A DNA stretch of 64,000 bases, taken from Pontederia crassipes. Its lineage: Eukaryota > Streptophyta > Magnoliopsida > Commelinales > Pontederiaceae. Positions 24,150-36,542 of this stretch are shown here, piece after piece; position 1 is the first letter of the stretch; each line of letters begins with the position of its first letter. The stretch covers positions 62,793,646-62,857,645 of the forward strand of contig CM060193.1 in assembly GCA_030549335.1 (NCBI GenBank). Direction: 5' to 3'. Both the position numbers and the translations under genes were made by a program. The notes under the pieces were generated by a model. It was not told where the DNA came from. It made no database searches and saw only the letters and a list, made by a program, of their open reading frames with translations.

Positions 24150-24880
24150 GGGTAAAATGAAGGTGCTGAGCACCTTCCGTTCTGCGCCATGTGAATCATG
24201 ATATGGGTCTTCCAGATTAGATTGGATGACTCAGATTAGATCGGATGACTCAAATTATATCGAACGACTCATGTTTATCTCACGATACACTCCCCCCCCC
24301 CTCTGTCTCTTCTCTCTCTCCCCCTCGATCCCTCGCTCGCCCACCTCCTTCCCGCCGGCTGTCGTTTCCTAGGCCACCGCCCGATCTGCGATGTCACTCA
24401 CCCCAATTACGTCGTTGCCATCCTCGCTGCCTTCACCGTGTGCTTCAACTTCCAGTCGGAGATCGATAGAGAGCACCGCGGCCTCATCAGATATCGCCAC
24501 TGTCGCCTCGCTAGAGATCGCCTTCGCCATCGTGGCCGAGAGAGAGAGATCGCTGATGACGTCTACCTTGCGATCTAGATGGCCGCCTTCGCGCTTGATC
24601 ATCGGCACTGCGGCTTCCAAATCAGCGCCCTCGCCATCAATCGCCAGCGTTGCGGCCTCCGGTTCGCTGCCCTCGCCGTTGCCGCGGCCTCCCTCGCTGT
24701 CGATCGGAGAGAGTTTCATATATACGTGCGAGAGAAAGGAGAGAGATGTCACAATCTCGTGAAATTTTCTCGAGATGATTTAAAATCTCAGACGCTTTGA
24801 ATCTGAACCGTTAGATCTGATCTCAACGGTTCAAATACCTCTTCACGTGGTGCTAAGAGAGAGGAGCTAGACGATCATTG
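24150..24880. mobile_element. Inverted-repeat element related to the one at 54181
   Basis: Starts GGGTAAAATG after a TATG-rich tract, as does the element at 54181. The left end (GTGCTGAGCACC, then GATTGGATGACTCAGATT) is loosely inverted at the right end (GTTAGATCTGATCTCAACGG, then CACGTGGTGCTAAG). The centre is GC-rich with pyrimidine-rich and CGCC-rich stretches that leave long open frames on both strands but no recognisable protein. Confidence 0.5.
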
Positions 24881-25990
24881 ATAATAATAAAACTAGTTTT
24901 ATGAGGTAAAAAGTTATAAAAAAATAATTATATCTATTATGAACGATAATAATGTGCATAAGTTCATAAAATTTTAAAAAATTAATGAATATAATTATTT
25001 TTGATGATGTGAATTACATTTTTATGGTGATTATGTAAACTAAAGAAAGATATCGAAAAAATAAAGAAAAGTATATGTAAACCCATATATATATATAATC
25101 TAATTAGGTAGATAAGAGTCATGTGAGAAACACAGGTCATGGGTCAACACAGATCGCTCAATGAGGACGTTGAGCTCCTAAGGGAGAAGATTGTAATGAC
25201 CTGAGTTCTAAGGATCAAGATGATTTGATTGAATAGTTCCATATGAGGAAAACATGGATGTGGTTATATGTTTATATATAGCTACCTCTTTTACCATTCA
25301 AGCAGCGTTTTAAATTCGTGCGGACTGATGACCCAAAGCAAATAATATCTTGATTAGGTCGGTGATGTTATATAATTAATATGCAATAACAAAATATAAT
25401 CATCCTCAAAAGAAATGGTCACTCTTTATATATATAGCTCTTTGGCCTACGTTTAGCCATGAATCACATATCCACATATCACAGCTTTGAAAGTTGGCGT
25501 ATAAAGTTCATATGTTCTGAACTAGGTTTAGTTGGAATAAAGGTGCATGTATCTCAAAGTTGTCAAAAGCTAGTACTCTTCAATTCTCCTCAAGAGAATA
25601 TTTTTCATTTTTATTTCTCTTTCGGAGGATTAGTCTATTGTAAATAATTTTGGATATCTAGAATTCGACCTCATATGTGGATACCAAGAAAAAAGTTTAT
25701 ATCTCCTACAACAGATATGTGATGTGCTGCCCTAGTTAGCAAACTTTTTTATGCATGTAAAATACAAACATATTTTAGTTTATTATTTTAATTAATTTTT
25801 CTATAATTTGATCATTGCATGCATCATTTTAATCTATTTTAGTAATAATTATGGATTTATTGATTCTATCTATTAGTTCTCAAAGTATTATAACTATGGG
25901 CAGATTAACTTTGTTATTTTAATTAATTGGCTGGACAAAGAAAAATTGTTGTATAATCATAGACGCAAACAAATTATATGACTTTGAGTT
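24881..25990. other. AT-rich intergenic sequence, nothing identified
   Basis: No gene or bounded repeat seen; only short frames with no family resemblance. Confidence 0.5.
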
Positions 25991-25999
25991 TTCAGTGCA

Positions 26000-27715
26000 A
26001 GGCGCCAAACTCATCTAAATTTGAAGGGGCAAATATAAGGAGTCAAATTCATATAGAGTAAGGGGCCAAACTCATAAGGACATGCATATTGGGCACAAAC
26101 ACAATTGGAGTTGTATATTGGCCAAAATCCAAGGGGTGTCAAAGATAATTGTGGGAGCTAAATGCACCTTGAGTTATCGGCAGAATACATCAAGGGGCCA
26201 AACTCATACTTTAGCATATTGGGGGTCAAACTCATGTGATTTTTATCATATTGAGGGCAAAACACATTCTCTTGGATTATGAGGCACCAAAGATATGAGA
26301 GCTAAAATCATTTGAATGAATTCCACCGAAAAAAATCATTTGAATTCACTACCAAGCGCTACGGGGTTGATTAGTTTTATCGTTGGCTGAGACTTTATCA
26401 TTATCGGCTGAGAATCAAATGCCAGAGGAGTTTATCGGGGATATGTGGATGAAGAAGTTTATCATTAGACAATATTTCATCACATTTAAAGGTTTATTGG
26501 CTGATAATTCCTATCAACTGTAAGGGAGCCAACTTCTGAGACTTAGTATTTGGCAGAATCTCATTGGTCTACGTGTTACGTATTAAATCTCATTTGCGGT
26601 TACTTTTTAGCTGAGATTAGAAGAATGATGTTAGAAGTTGAAGAAGTTTATCTAACACTTTTTCCAATCAAATTTAAAGTTGACCATATGATATTAATTC
26701 TCGTGATCAAATTTGAAGGTCGTCCACACCTATAAATACATGAAGAATCATAAACTCAATTTGTGTCTTGAAGTTTGGTTTTCTTCCATTGTTGAGTCCA
26801 GAGTCTGCAGGCTTCGACCAAGAGAGAGAGAGTTGATCGGACGACTAACTCAGATACACCGACGACATCCGGGAGCTCTAATTTATTCTTAGTGTAATTC
26901 TTTCGATTTCATTTGTATTAATTTGTTATTATCTCTCTCAATTCTAAGATGAACTTCATATTTTTAGTTATTTTATTTTAGGAGATTATTATTTATAAAG
27001 GAAAATTGTTTGAACCATGTTATTAGTTGACTTAATTTATCTTTTCAGTTTTTTTATTATGCATGCTGAGTTCATTGCCTTTTGATGAGTAATTTAATTT
27101 TTGAAATTAGATTACAAACCAATGTTGGGTGATTAATTTCAATAATTATTATTGCTCTGATAATTGATCTTTTACTTTTAAGTTGAAACATACATAACAC
27201 GTATTTGGTAACTCATGGATTGTGTTAAATTTCGCGTGGTCTAATAAATTTATATCCAGTGTGGATAATTATTAGTTTAGGATTTACAACGTCATGCATC
27301 TTAGATTTCTGTGAATTAAGGATTTTAATCAACGCTACAAATCTTTTAAGTTTATAAAGTTAAAATAGTTCGATTTAATCAGCGCATAAATCATTACTTT
27401 TGGTGATCCTAATTCGTCATAAGAATCAAAGTTCTTATTTACTATAATAGTGGATCACCTTTTCAATTTTCATCCAAAGACCTACTTCAACATCATTATA
27501 TTATATTATCTTATTATTATTTTCTTTATCTTATTTTATAGTCATAAAACCTAGTTTCAAAACTATATGTTTTCCTCTTTTATTAATTTATAAAATTAGA
27601 TATTGAATTAATAATATTTTTCGTGGGTTCGATACTCCTTACTCCTATTTACTATATTACTTGAGCGATTAGTACACTTGATAGCAAATTTATTTGTTAC
27701 AAATTTGACGCATCA
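26000..27715 (+). mobile_element. Old LTR-like sequence, possibly Athila/Tat-type
   Basis: Between 26000 and 26300 the phrase GGGGCCAAACTCAT recurs in degraded form about six times. A TATAAATACA box lies near 26730, followed by a leader-like stretch with GAGAGAGAGAG. The end (27630-27715) reads GGGTTCGATACTCCTTACTC, then AGTACACTTG and AAATTTGACGC, which follows the order of sequences at the 3' end of Athila/Tat LTRs just before the primer site. Boundaries are not defined, no coding part follows, and the element would be an old solo LTR. Confidence 0.35.
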
Positions 27716-28460
27716 CTTTTGTATCAAGAATCTAAAGTAATACTTCAAAGGAAAATTTTTTGGTCAAACAAACCACAGAAAGTCAATATACCTTAGAAAT
27801 TGCAAATTATAAACAAGAATGACTGCAGTCAAAGCTAGGTCTACTTTTATAATTTAAGATGGTTTAGTTATCTCCTAAAATGTAAAAACAAAACAAAATA
27901 GCCAAGTAGCTGGTAAGGGGATTCAATCCCTAACCTTTAAAATCAATCACTAAGGAAAGAACCAGATAAGCAAAATGAAATATATGATAGTTTTACATAC
28001 AATGAATGTTTTAAGAGGGGTCAACTTAATATTTTGTCCTTAAATTTTACATTTTACTAGATAATATTAATAAATGTTTAAAAATTTGAGGGGGGCCAGG
28101 GGTCCCCTCAACCACTATGTGGGTCCGGCACTGCATGAACAACTGCTGCACTAGCCAGATAACACCAAAGAAACGAAAACAAGCATAAAACCCCAGGAAC
28201 ATATGCTCAAATCCAATAGATCTAAGAAAGATGATGTCGCCCTAACAATGATATATCTCAATTCTACTGCAGGCTGCAACGGAAGTGGCAGCTTAATAGT
28301 AACCAGCGAAGAACACGTACGTTAGGGTCCACTGTGCATCATGTGTATCCTTTTACTAGAAAGTAGAAAAAGAGAAAAGAAGGGGAAAAGAACATTGTGG
28401 TATTAGAGCATACTTCGTCGTCGGGCAATACGAATTTGCCTAATCCATCACGCACGAAGA
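27716..28460. other. Intergenic; possible hAT-like terminus
   Basis: Around 28082-28135 the sequence GAGGGGGGCCAGGGGTCCCC followed by GGGTCCGGCACTG looks like the right terminus of a hAT-type element (reverse complement CAGTGCCGGACCC). No matching left end was found. The rest is non-coding. Confidence 0.3.
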
Positions 28461-28530
28461 ATATATTATGCTAAATTACTAATTAACAAGTAAATCCATC
28501 GTCTATAGACACCCACCACTCGGACAAAAA

Positions 28531-28911
28531 TTAAACATCCGGCGAGCCGACAAGACATCTGCACATTGGACAGGTGGAGTGGGAAGAGAACCACAGGTCG
28601 ATGCACTTGACGTGAAACCGATGCGAGCAAGGCAAGAGGCGCCGCCCCTTCTCGCCGTCCTCGAACCCCATGAGGCAGACGGCGCACGGGTCGACCTGTT
28701 TCATCTCCTCGTTCGAGCCGAAGTAGTCGAAGGTGGGCAACGACGCGAGCACGCCGCGATCGAGCGGTACGTTGCCGGCAGCCCGCCGCCGCTCTTCCTC
28801 TTCCTCCCGGAGGACTCTCCCGTGAAATTTGCAGCAGTGCCAAACGTAGGAGCATGCGCATGCAAGAACGATGAGGAGGAAGTAGTGTTCCAACTCCATG
28901 ACCATAAGCAT
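28531..28911 (-). CDS. ATL-type RING-H2 E3 ubiquitin ligase, small
   Basis: Single-exon frame of 126 residues. A hydrophobic segment at about 9-25 should anchor it in a membrane. A short acidic/basic linker (EEEEERRR) and a LDRGVLASLPTF stretch resembling the ATL GLD motif follow. The RING-H2 finger is complete: Cys76, Cys79, Cys95, His97, His100, Cys103, Cys114, Cys117, with DLWFSSHSTCPMC as the E2-facing part. ATL ligases pass ubiquitin from E2 enzymes to targets at membranes, often in defence or stress responses; the target here is unknown. An alternative start is Met5 (MELEH). It is a distant relative of the two RING-H2 genes at 46329 and 51709 and lacks their Gly/Ser/Arg repeat. The frame is intact; expression is not shown. 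Confidence 0.8.
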   Translation of the reverse strand: MLMVMELEHYFLLIVLACACSYVWHCCKFHGRVLREEEEERRRAAGNVPLDRGVLASLPTFDYFGSNEEMKQVDPCAVCLMGFEDGEKGRRLLPCSHRFHVKCIDLWFSSHSTCPMCRCLVGSPDV

Positions 28912-29340
28912 GCAAAAACGTTAATGTTTTGGCTGTATGTAATGATGTGGATAATGTATTATAACCCTAAATAATCAATGGCCCCTTATTTACATAGGCT
29001 TAAACTCCGAAACCTACCCATATTGTAAACGTAATTTCAAGGGATAGAACATATAACAATAATTATTAATTATTAATTATAATTGGAGGAGAGCAAAGAA
29101 AAAAAAAGTTACATGAAAAATAGTTCTAAAAGCTCGGTTGGTTCAAAACGATAGTATACGGCTGCAATTGGAAAAGATTTGTGAGGCAGCAATCTTTCAT
29201 AAAAAAAGCACAAAAGAATATTTTTGCCCACAGAAGTTATTAATGATTAACTTTTTTTAAAAGCATAGAATTAACTTTCAACCATAGCCATTTTTTTTTT
29301 GCAAAAAACAATTTTAATTTTATTGATAATGTCTTGAATT
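28912..29340. other. 5' flank of the RING-H2 gene, AT-rich
   Basis: A TTATAATAC tract near 28955-28965 on the minus strand could serve as a TATA element about 50 bases upstream of the start codon. Nothing else was identified. Confidence 0.3.
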
Positions 29341-29344
29341 TAAA

Positions 29345-29660
29345 CTTAGTTGTAATTTTATGTGGACCCTATATAATCAGGCGTCATCAGATATTCCTAC
29401 GGGTCTCTTGCATAGCCTCTGAAATCTAAATGGTTTTAGAGTTTTTATTTCTTATTTTATATTAGAGTTCTCTATATAAACTTCACGATAGTTATATTAT
29501 TTTGCATTCTTGTAATCATTATTCCATAATAATGAGAGCTATCGTCCGAGGATGTAAACTGATTTTGAATGAATCTCGTAAATTTCGTATATTCTTTTGT
29601 GATTATGCGATCTCTCTCCCTCTTTTTACACAAATTTCTTTACCAAAATTCAAGTGGTAA
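29345..29660 (+). mobile_element. Old Copia-type LTR remnant with degenerate primer site
   Basis: A TATATAAACTTCACG box at about 29473, a GTAATCATTATTCCATAATA poly(A)-like stretch near 29512, and an end in TTTTTACA near 29630 are followed shortly by AAGTGGTAATGAGCAC, which resembles the initiator-Met primer site of Copia elements. No internal coding part follows. It is a fossil, probably several million years old; its left boundary is approximate. Confidence 0.45.
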
Positions 29661-30451
29661 TGAGCACATCTTCCAAAGGCAGTGTATATCTATTTGCATG
29701 ATTATGAATATTTAAAAGATTTTAGTGTCTTAATTTTAAAAATATCTTAAAAATTATCCGATAATTGTCTCTACATTAAAAAAGTCCATATTACACGGAC
29801 CATTTTAACACCTAATGACATATCTAATTCTCTCATTCTTTGTTTTGAGAAAAGGTTAATTTTGACAATATTTTTCATGCAATAAAATAAGAATTCTAAC
29901 AATTTCAAAACACCGAATCGTTTTGATCAAGTCTATAATGATAAGAGGTTAGAAGATAAAACAGCCAATAATTCTAATGAAGTCCACATAGACAAAAAAA
30001 AAAAAAAAGTTAAAAGATATATTGATTTATTTAAAGCTTTTAGGATTCACCATATTATCTTATTTGAATAATTGAATATCAAATTAGATTAAATTTAGGA
30101 AAAAAACTAAATACAAGTACGAGTTCTGACATTTACTGTTATTTATATTGATTTATTTTCTTTAAAATTTAACAGATTACGTTATAAAAGTTTGTGATCT
30201 AACACAATCATATATGTTCAAATTAAATGGGTTTCATGCAAAAAAAATGATAAGTAGGAGTCTTGGTAGGTTTAATTTGAGAAAAAAACTAATTCAAAAT
30301 ACAATATATTATTATTGGATTTAATTATAGAAATTAAAATATCTTAAAATATTTTTAAAAATTTAGTATTAACAATTCTGAAAATAAAAAAAAATCTTTA
30401 AGATAAATCTAAGTTGATTAGGAGCAGGAATCTCATATTTGTAAATTTACA
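29661..30451. repeat. Degenerate AT-rich dispersed repeat unit
   Basis: Contains the phrase ATATGTTCAAATTAAATGG followed by TTTTGGTAGGTTT-type sequence, which recurs at about 32750, 33510 and 35765, each time next to a CACTA insertion. The unit is perhaps 500-750 bp and highly decayed. No coding content. Confidence 0.5.
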
Positions 30452-31226
30452 CACTACAAGAAAGATGGGAATTACATACGGTTTCGACCGTATGTAATTT
30501 CCCGAAAACCGGCAAAAATGATGATTTTTGACAGTTTTTTCGACGGAATTAATTAGTCCGAAAAATGGTCGTCGCAAATTAATTTTCGACAGCTGAAAAA
30601 AAATGTCGAAAATTTCGACGGAAGTCCGGCGGTCACGACTGTCGAAACTTTCGACGGTCATGCGATATTTGCGACGGTCGATGAAACCGTCAAAACATCG
30701 ACGGTCGCGACTGACGAAACTTTCGACGGTCGCGACGACCGCCGCAAATATCGACGGTAGCAATTGCCGAAAATTTCGGCGGTCATTGCGCGATCGTCGA
30801 AACTTTCGACGGTCAAAACCATCGCATAGAATTTTTATAATATAAAAAAATTAGCCAGCCGCTGGCAGCCGATCCGATGGCCAGCGACCAGATTCGGCCG
30901 CCAGGCGGCCAATCCGAAGGCCAGCGAGAAGAACGACCACCAGGTGGCCAGCGGCCGGGATCCATCCGCCAGCGCGGCCGGATCCAGCCTCTCGGCCGGC
31001 CAGCCGCCCGCGGCCAAATCCGGCCGCTGGTGGCTAGATCCGGCCGCCTGACGGTCCGGGCTGGAGAGAGAGAGAAAGAGAAGGCGAGAGGGTCGCCGAC
31101 GGTCAATGTTTGACGTCCAGTTGGGAGAGGCTCGCCGGCAAGGAGAGGGAGAGGGAGAGGGAGAGGGGGAGAGAGAGGAGAGGGGGAAAGAAATAAAGGG
31201 TGGGATTGAGGATATATATATATATG

Positions 31227-32181
31227 GGTTTAATGGGCGTGTAATACTCATTTGGTGAAACGCCGTGCAACACCTGATCTAATGGCTTAGATGAAATAGT
31301 CTGATCCAATCCAACGGTTGGGAACACCCTCTTCCCCATTCCTCCTTTCCTTTTGATCACGTGTGCACCGCCCACCAACCGTCCACCTCTCCATCGGTGG
31401 CCACCGATCGCCAATCCCCTACAATCTCCCCCATCCGATGACCACGGACGACACTACAACCTCCCATCGGGTTGCCGACGTTCGTAGGCCGGTGCTTGCA
31501 AGTCGATGCTCGTAGGCCGGGACGATATGCAAACTTCTCTCTCTCAATGATTGACTATCGACAGCGGGATGAACATCGATGGCGTCATCTAGTGGGCGGC
31601 AATCATTTCTCGATCGTGATCGATGATCAGCGACAGGATTTGATTCGTCGAGAGCGGTGATTGTAGAGTTCGGGGTCAGCGATCGGGGATAGTGATCGCA
31701 GAGGTCAAGGGCAACGATTGTTGGAGGGGGCTCGTCGGATCGTCCGAGCACACTCAGAGGGGTCGGGGGCGTCGATCTTCGGAGTGCTCTTAGAGGGGTC
31801 GGAGTGCTCGTAGAGGGGTCGGCGCTCGCCCTCATAGGGGTTGGGGGCGCCGATGATCAAAGGGGTCGGGGGCATCGACGATCGCAGGGGTGCCGGTGAT
31901 CACAGGGGGCGGGGGCGTCGACAATCGTAGGGCACCGACGATCACAGGGGTTGGGGGCATCGACGATCGTAGGGTGCCGACAATCGTGGGGTTCTGGTCG
32001 ATGCTTGCAGGGGTCAGGGCGATGCCGATGCTCGAGGTCAGGGAGGACGTCGGCGCTCAAGGTGACAGGCGGTCGGGATCGAGAGAATGAGAAATGATCT
32101 GGGCGGTCCATTAAATCGAACGGCTGAAATATAGGCGTTGCACGACGTTTCACCAAATGGGTGTTACACGCCCATTAAACC
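31227..32181. mobile_element. Nested inverted-repeat element inside the CACTA copy
   Basis: The ends pair over about 45 bases: GGTTTAATGGGCGTGTAATA at 31227 against CGTGTTACACGCCCATTAAACC read at the right end, with few mismatches. The related CACTA at 47822 lacks the whole block and joins its TATATA tract to the GGAATGAGAAATCGGG stretch directly, so the insertion is supported by a paralogous empty site. The AT-rich target hides any duplication. A Mutator-like assignment is inference from the long G-initial terminal repeats. Confidence 0.75.
31690..32070. repeat. G-rich minisatellite, irregular ~25-35 bp unit
   Basis: Repeats of AGGGGTCGGGGGCGTCGA-type phrases alternating with CGATGATC-type spacers, at least ten times. 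The runs of G give it potential to form G-quadruplexes. It leaves long open frames on both strands that are by-products of the repeat. Confidence 0.75.
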
Positions 32182-32728
32182 TTATATTTAGTATGTATAG
32201 GTGGAAAGATGAGAAAGCGGAAAAACGAAAAAAAGCGGGATAATAAAATTTTAATTATTGATGGCTCTAACCGTCGAAAAAGAAAATATTAATTATTTTT
32301 AAAGTTACCGAAGGTTGTGACCATCGAAAATTATTTAATTATAAAAATTAAATACTATATTTAGTTATATATAATATTTATTTTTTATTTTACCGACGGT
32401 TTGAACTATCGTTAATTATTATCGACAGTCGGAACCGTAAAAAATTATGACGATTTAAACTGTCGCTAATTATATTAATAAAATACTCTTTATATTATAT
32501 TATTTTACATTTACCGACGGTGACGACCGTCAGAAATTACGACAGATAGATATCCGTCGGAAATATCAACGTTCCTAATCGTCAAAAAATAAAATAATAA
32601 TATAACAAATTACATAATTTATTATTTTCATTTCCGACAGTTTTAATGGTCGGAAATTCCGACGAAAACATTTTCGTCGCAAAATCCATCGAAATTGCTC
32701 GTCGAAAAATGATAATTTTCTTATAGTG

Positions 32729-33871
32729 ACAATTATTTTATAAATAACAAATAATATATGTTCAAATTAAATGGAATTCCATGTGAAAATAAATAAAAAT
32801 AATTTGAATAGGAATAGGAGTTTTGGTAGTTTCAAATTGAGATAAAACGATTAACTCCAAAATTTTAATATAAAAACAAGCTAATTTATTGTTTATTGAT
32901 TTATTTACAGAACGTAAAAAAATCTTATAATATAGTTTGTTAAATTAGGTAATAAAATTTGCAAAACTGAAAAAAATATTATCTAAAAAGAAAACATAAT
33001 TTGATTATGATTAAGATTTTTGGTATGGGTAAATCTAACCATAATATAAGTGCAACTGAAAATTAAATGGAATGAAATATAAAAAAGTAAAGTTAATTTG
33101 AAAAAGAGTAGGATTTTTGGTAGGTATAAATCAAGAAAGATATTAAGACATAATTGTATATTAAATTAGGTTAAACTTAGAAGAAAAAAATTGTTTAAGT
33201 GGAAGTGAGAGTTTTAACCTTTTCTTTTCTTTTTATTTATTTAATTTTTTATTGTTTATTTTTCGTTCGTCTATTTGGATAAAGGTATGCTCATGTATTT
33301 ACCTTTATATTTTCGGCATTATTTAAATCAAAACAATTAACGATTAAAGTATATTATTTGATAATAGAAATAATATCACATATGTAGCATGAGTAATTTT
33401 ACATTATGAGAGACTGTAATTTTTAAAAATATAAATAGTATAAATTATTGTTGTAATCTTAATTATGTATATTTTTTGGATTCAATTCATGTTTTATTAT
33501 ATAACACAATAATATATGTTCTAATTAAATGGAACTACATGTGAAAAATAAATGGAATAATTTGAGTTGTAAGAACCTTGATAGGTTCAAATTGAGGAAA
33601 AAATGAGAATTCATTATAAAAAAATTTTTAATTTATTACTATTTTCAGATGTCTTTACAGAACATAAAAAATATCTTATAATACAGTTTATTAAATTAGG
33701 CAACATTTGTAAGACTGAAAATAAAAAAAATATTACATCTAAAAAGTAAATATAAATTTATTATGAGTAGGATTTTGGTATGAGTAAATATAAATATAGT
33801 ATAAGTTCAACTAAAAGTTAAATGGAATCAAATATATAAAGAGTAAATTTGAAAATGATTAGGGTTTTTGG
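32729..33871. repeat. Degenerate AT-rich dispersed repeat units
   Basis: Carries two copies of the ATATGTTCAAATTAAATGG phrase (about 32750 and 33510) and the AGGATTTTTGGTA phrase (about 33110 and 33770). These are decayed copies of the unit also found at 30200 and 35765. No gene. Confidence 0.5.
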
Positions 33872-35584
33872 CACTACAAGAAAATTGTCAATTTGCGACG
33901 GAATGTTTTCGATGGACAGAAATCCTTCGCATTTTTTGACGGCATTTGCGATGAATAGAAAAAATGTTCCAAAATACTCAGAGCCAAAATATCCTTCTCT
34001 ACTATAGACGGAAAATACCTGTCGATACGTTACCGACGGGAATATAATACATATCTCTTCTATTTATTTAAAATATTCATAAATATAATATGATATTATT
34101 CATGTTTATAATCATATATATCAATTCATATAATATTATTAATGTTAGTAATAAGATTTTATATATAAGTATTGATAATAAATAATATTATTTTAATTAC
34201 CGACTTGTATTTTCCTTCGAAATAAATCCATCGATAATTTCGAAGGAGCTTTCCTTCGGTGATCAAAGGCATTAATAATATATTATTATTTTATTTACCA
34301 AAGGATAATGCCTTTAAAATTAGTGAAGGATTTAGCATCTGTCGATAATTTCGAAGAACATTACTCGTCGATAATTACCGAAGTATAATGCCTTCGAAAT
34401 TACCAAAGGTTTAACATCAATCGATAATTTCGAAGAAAATACCCATCGGTAATAAAAATAGTATAATTTATTATCAATATTTCTATATATATAATTATTA
34501 CTAAACATTAATAATAGTATATGTATTGATATTAATTATATGTATTAATATGTATGATCATAAACATTAGTAATATAATCTTATATTACAAATAATTTAA
34601 GTAAATGGAAGAGAGATATGTATTATATTATAGTCATTAATAATATATTATTATTTCCTTCGAAATTAGTGAAGGATTTAGCATCCATCAATAATTTTGG
34701 AGGACATTACTCGTCAATAATTATCAAAGGATAGTGACTTTGAAATTATCGAATGATTAATGTTTGTTGATAATTTCGAAGGAAATATTCGTCGATAATG
34801 TTAAAATAGTATAATTTATTATCAATATAATATGATATTATTAATGTATCTAATCAAATATAGTAATATGTTAATATATATATTATCAAATTCAACCAAA
34901 TTTCCACCGTAATTATATATTTGTATATTTTAAGTATTTCAATTAGTTTAATTCAAAGTTCTATTAAATATATAAATTTTATTATTATTAATATTTTTAG
35001 TCGTATATGTTAATATATATATATATATATTATAATGTTTAATAAAAAAATTCCTATATAAACAATGATATATTATTACCGATGGGTACAACCTTCAAAA
35101 TTATCGACGGATGTCAAATCCTTCGCTAATTCCGAAAGTATTGAAATAAAATAATTCTATTATGAAAATAATTCTCAAATATTGAAAAATGAATATATTT
35201 TATTTTATAATAATTATTAGTTATTTTTTATATTAAAATAAATATAAAAAGTAAGACAAAAAAATTAAAAAAAGAAAAAAGGGTGGTCGGGTGACCCAAT
35301 CCGAACTGGGTCGGGTTGGGTCAAATTTTTCTGCCCCCAAGGGCCTTGACCCAACTCAACCCGACCCGGTCGGGTCGGATTTGTTCGCAGGTTGGGTCCA
35401 ACTCGATCCGTGAACACCCCTAAATTTTAGCCTTTATTAATTTCGAAAGCCATTTTTCCGTCGCAGACATCCGTCAAAATTTTCCAAGGGATGTTTGAGG
35501 ACCATCGATAATTTTTTCGACGACAAAATTTCCAACTAACCTGATCCATCGAAAAATCCGTTGCAAAGGCATATTCTTGTAGTG
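33872..35584. mobile_element. CACTA element with CCGAAGG words, 3-bp duplication TGG
   Basis: Left terminus CACTACAAGAAAATTG at 33872, right terminus ATTCTTGTAGTG ending at 35584. TGG flanks it exactly on both sides (33869-33871 and 35585-35587). Its left end matches the reverse complement of the right end of the element at 1-1852, so both belong to one family. The interior contains repeated blocks of ATTACCGA... / CTTCGAAAT words separated by AT-rich spacers. No transposase is encoded. A small hAT-like MITE appears nested at 35281-35425. Confidence 0.92.
35281..35425 (-). mobile_element. Small hAT-like MITE nested in CACTA
   Basis: On the minus strand it begins AGGGGTGTTCACGGATCG and continues with GGTTGGACCC / GACCCGACC words, ending near GGTCACCCGACCACCC. 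The AGGGGTGTTCA start is common in plant hAT MITEs. The local GC content contrasts sharply with the AT-rich host. No clean duplication was identified. Confidence 0.5.
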
Positions 35585-35839
35585 TGGTATGATTAAATCA
35601 ATAAGATATTCAGACATATAACTGAATATCAAATTAGATTAAATTTATAAGAAACAAATTTGTATTAAGTATAAGTGAGAGTTTGGAGCTTTTATTTATT
35701 TATTTACTAATTTCTTTAAATTTAACAGTTTAATTATAGAAGTTTGTCGTATAACACAATAATATATGTTCAAATTAAATGGGATTCATGTAAAAATAAA
35801 AAAAAATCAATTTGAGTAGAAGTAATAGTCTCGAGCTTT

Positions 35840-36481
35840 TTCCACTCCTCCAGATTCTCCTCTTTAACTATTTAATCCATTAAAATTCTCATCTAATTAA
35901 TAAATTTTCTTTTTACCCTCTTACTAAATCCTGGGGCGTCACACTATGCGATGTCCGTCCAAATAACACCGCCACTACCAAACTTACATTACTTATTATA
36001 TAGGATCAATTGAACCCATATCTAAATATTCATGCATTAATTTTATTATTATTAAGAAATTAATTTTAACAATCCCACACGTTTACTAATCCGTTAAGGA
36101 AATTGTTACATAATTTTCCACGAGTACTACTTTAGGTCTGTCAAATAATTTACATAGCTTTTAATAAAATAATATTGAATAAGTTTCTCCTGTATCTTAT
36201 TAATTATCTTTTATGTTTCAAGACTCACGCTCTCTCAATTTTTCCTTGAAAATCATGGAACATTGTACTCTACATTCTTCTACATTTCATCACATTTGGA
36301 AATGTTTTTCATGAAAGATATTAATATCACAATTATATATATTAGTTAAATTATTACAATATTCATGCATGTAATGTTGATTAGCCTTCTCTGTTCTTCT
36401 TCACTGCCGCCGGCTATAGCTACCGGTAAATACCACCAGATCTCACAGTTTTGCCACATCTAGACCTAGGGGAGGCCGATC

Positions 36482-36542
<61 letters not shown>

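Larger units (their letters stand above)
30452..32728. mobile_element. CACTA element with CGACGGT words, 3-bp duplication ACA
   Basis: Left terminus CACTACAAGAAAG at 30452, right terminus TTTTCTTATAGTG ending at 32728. The exact trinucleotide ACA stands on both sides (30449-30451 and 32729-32731). Both flanks of the body are full of CGACGGT / ACCGTCG words, the subterminal repeats of this family. The centre has a GC-rich GGCCAGC/CGGATC tract (30850-31060) and then GA-rich sequence. A separate inverted-repeat element is nested at 31227-32181, so the CACTA alone is about 1.3 kb, matching the 1,346-bp relative at 47822. No transposase; non-autonomous. Confidence 0.92.

Noticed and set aside
24245-24800. 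Overlapping frames on both strands of the GC-rich element centre
   Set aside because: Compositional open frames without homology; the element at 54181 has the same property with different peptides.
31419-32156. Minus-strand frames rich in Pro, Asp and Arg in the nested element
   Set aside because: By-products of the G-rich minisatellite; no known domain, no splice or start context.
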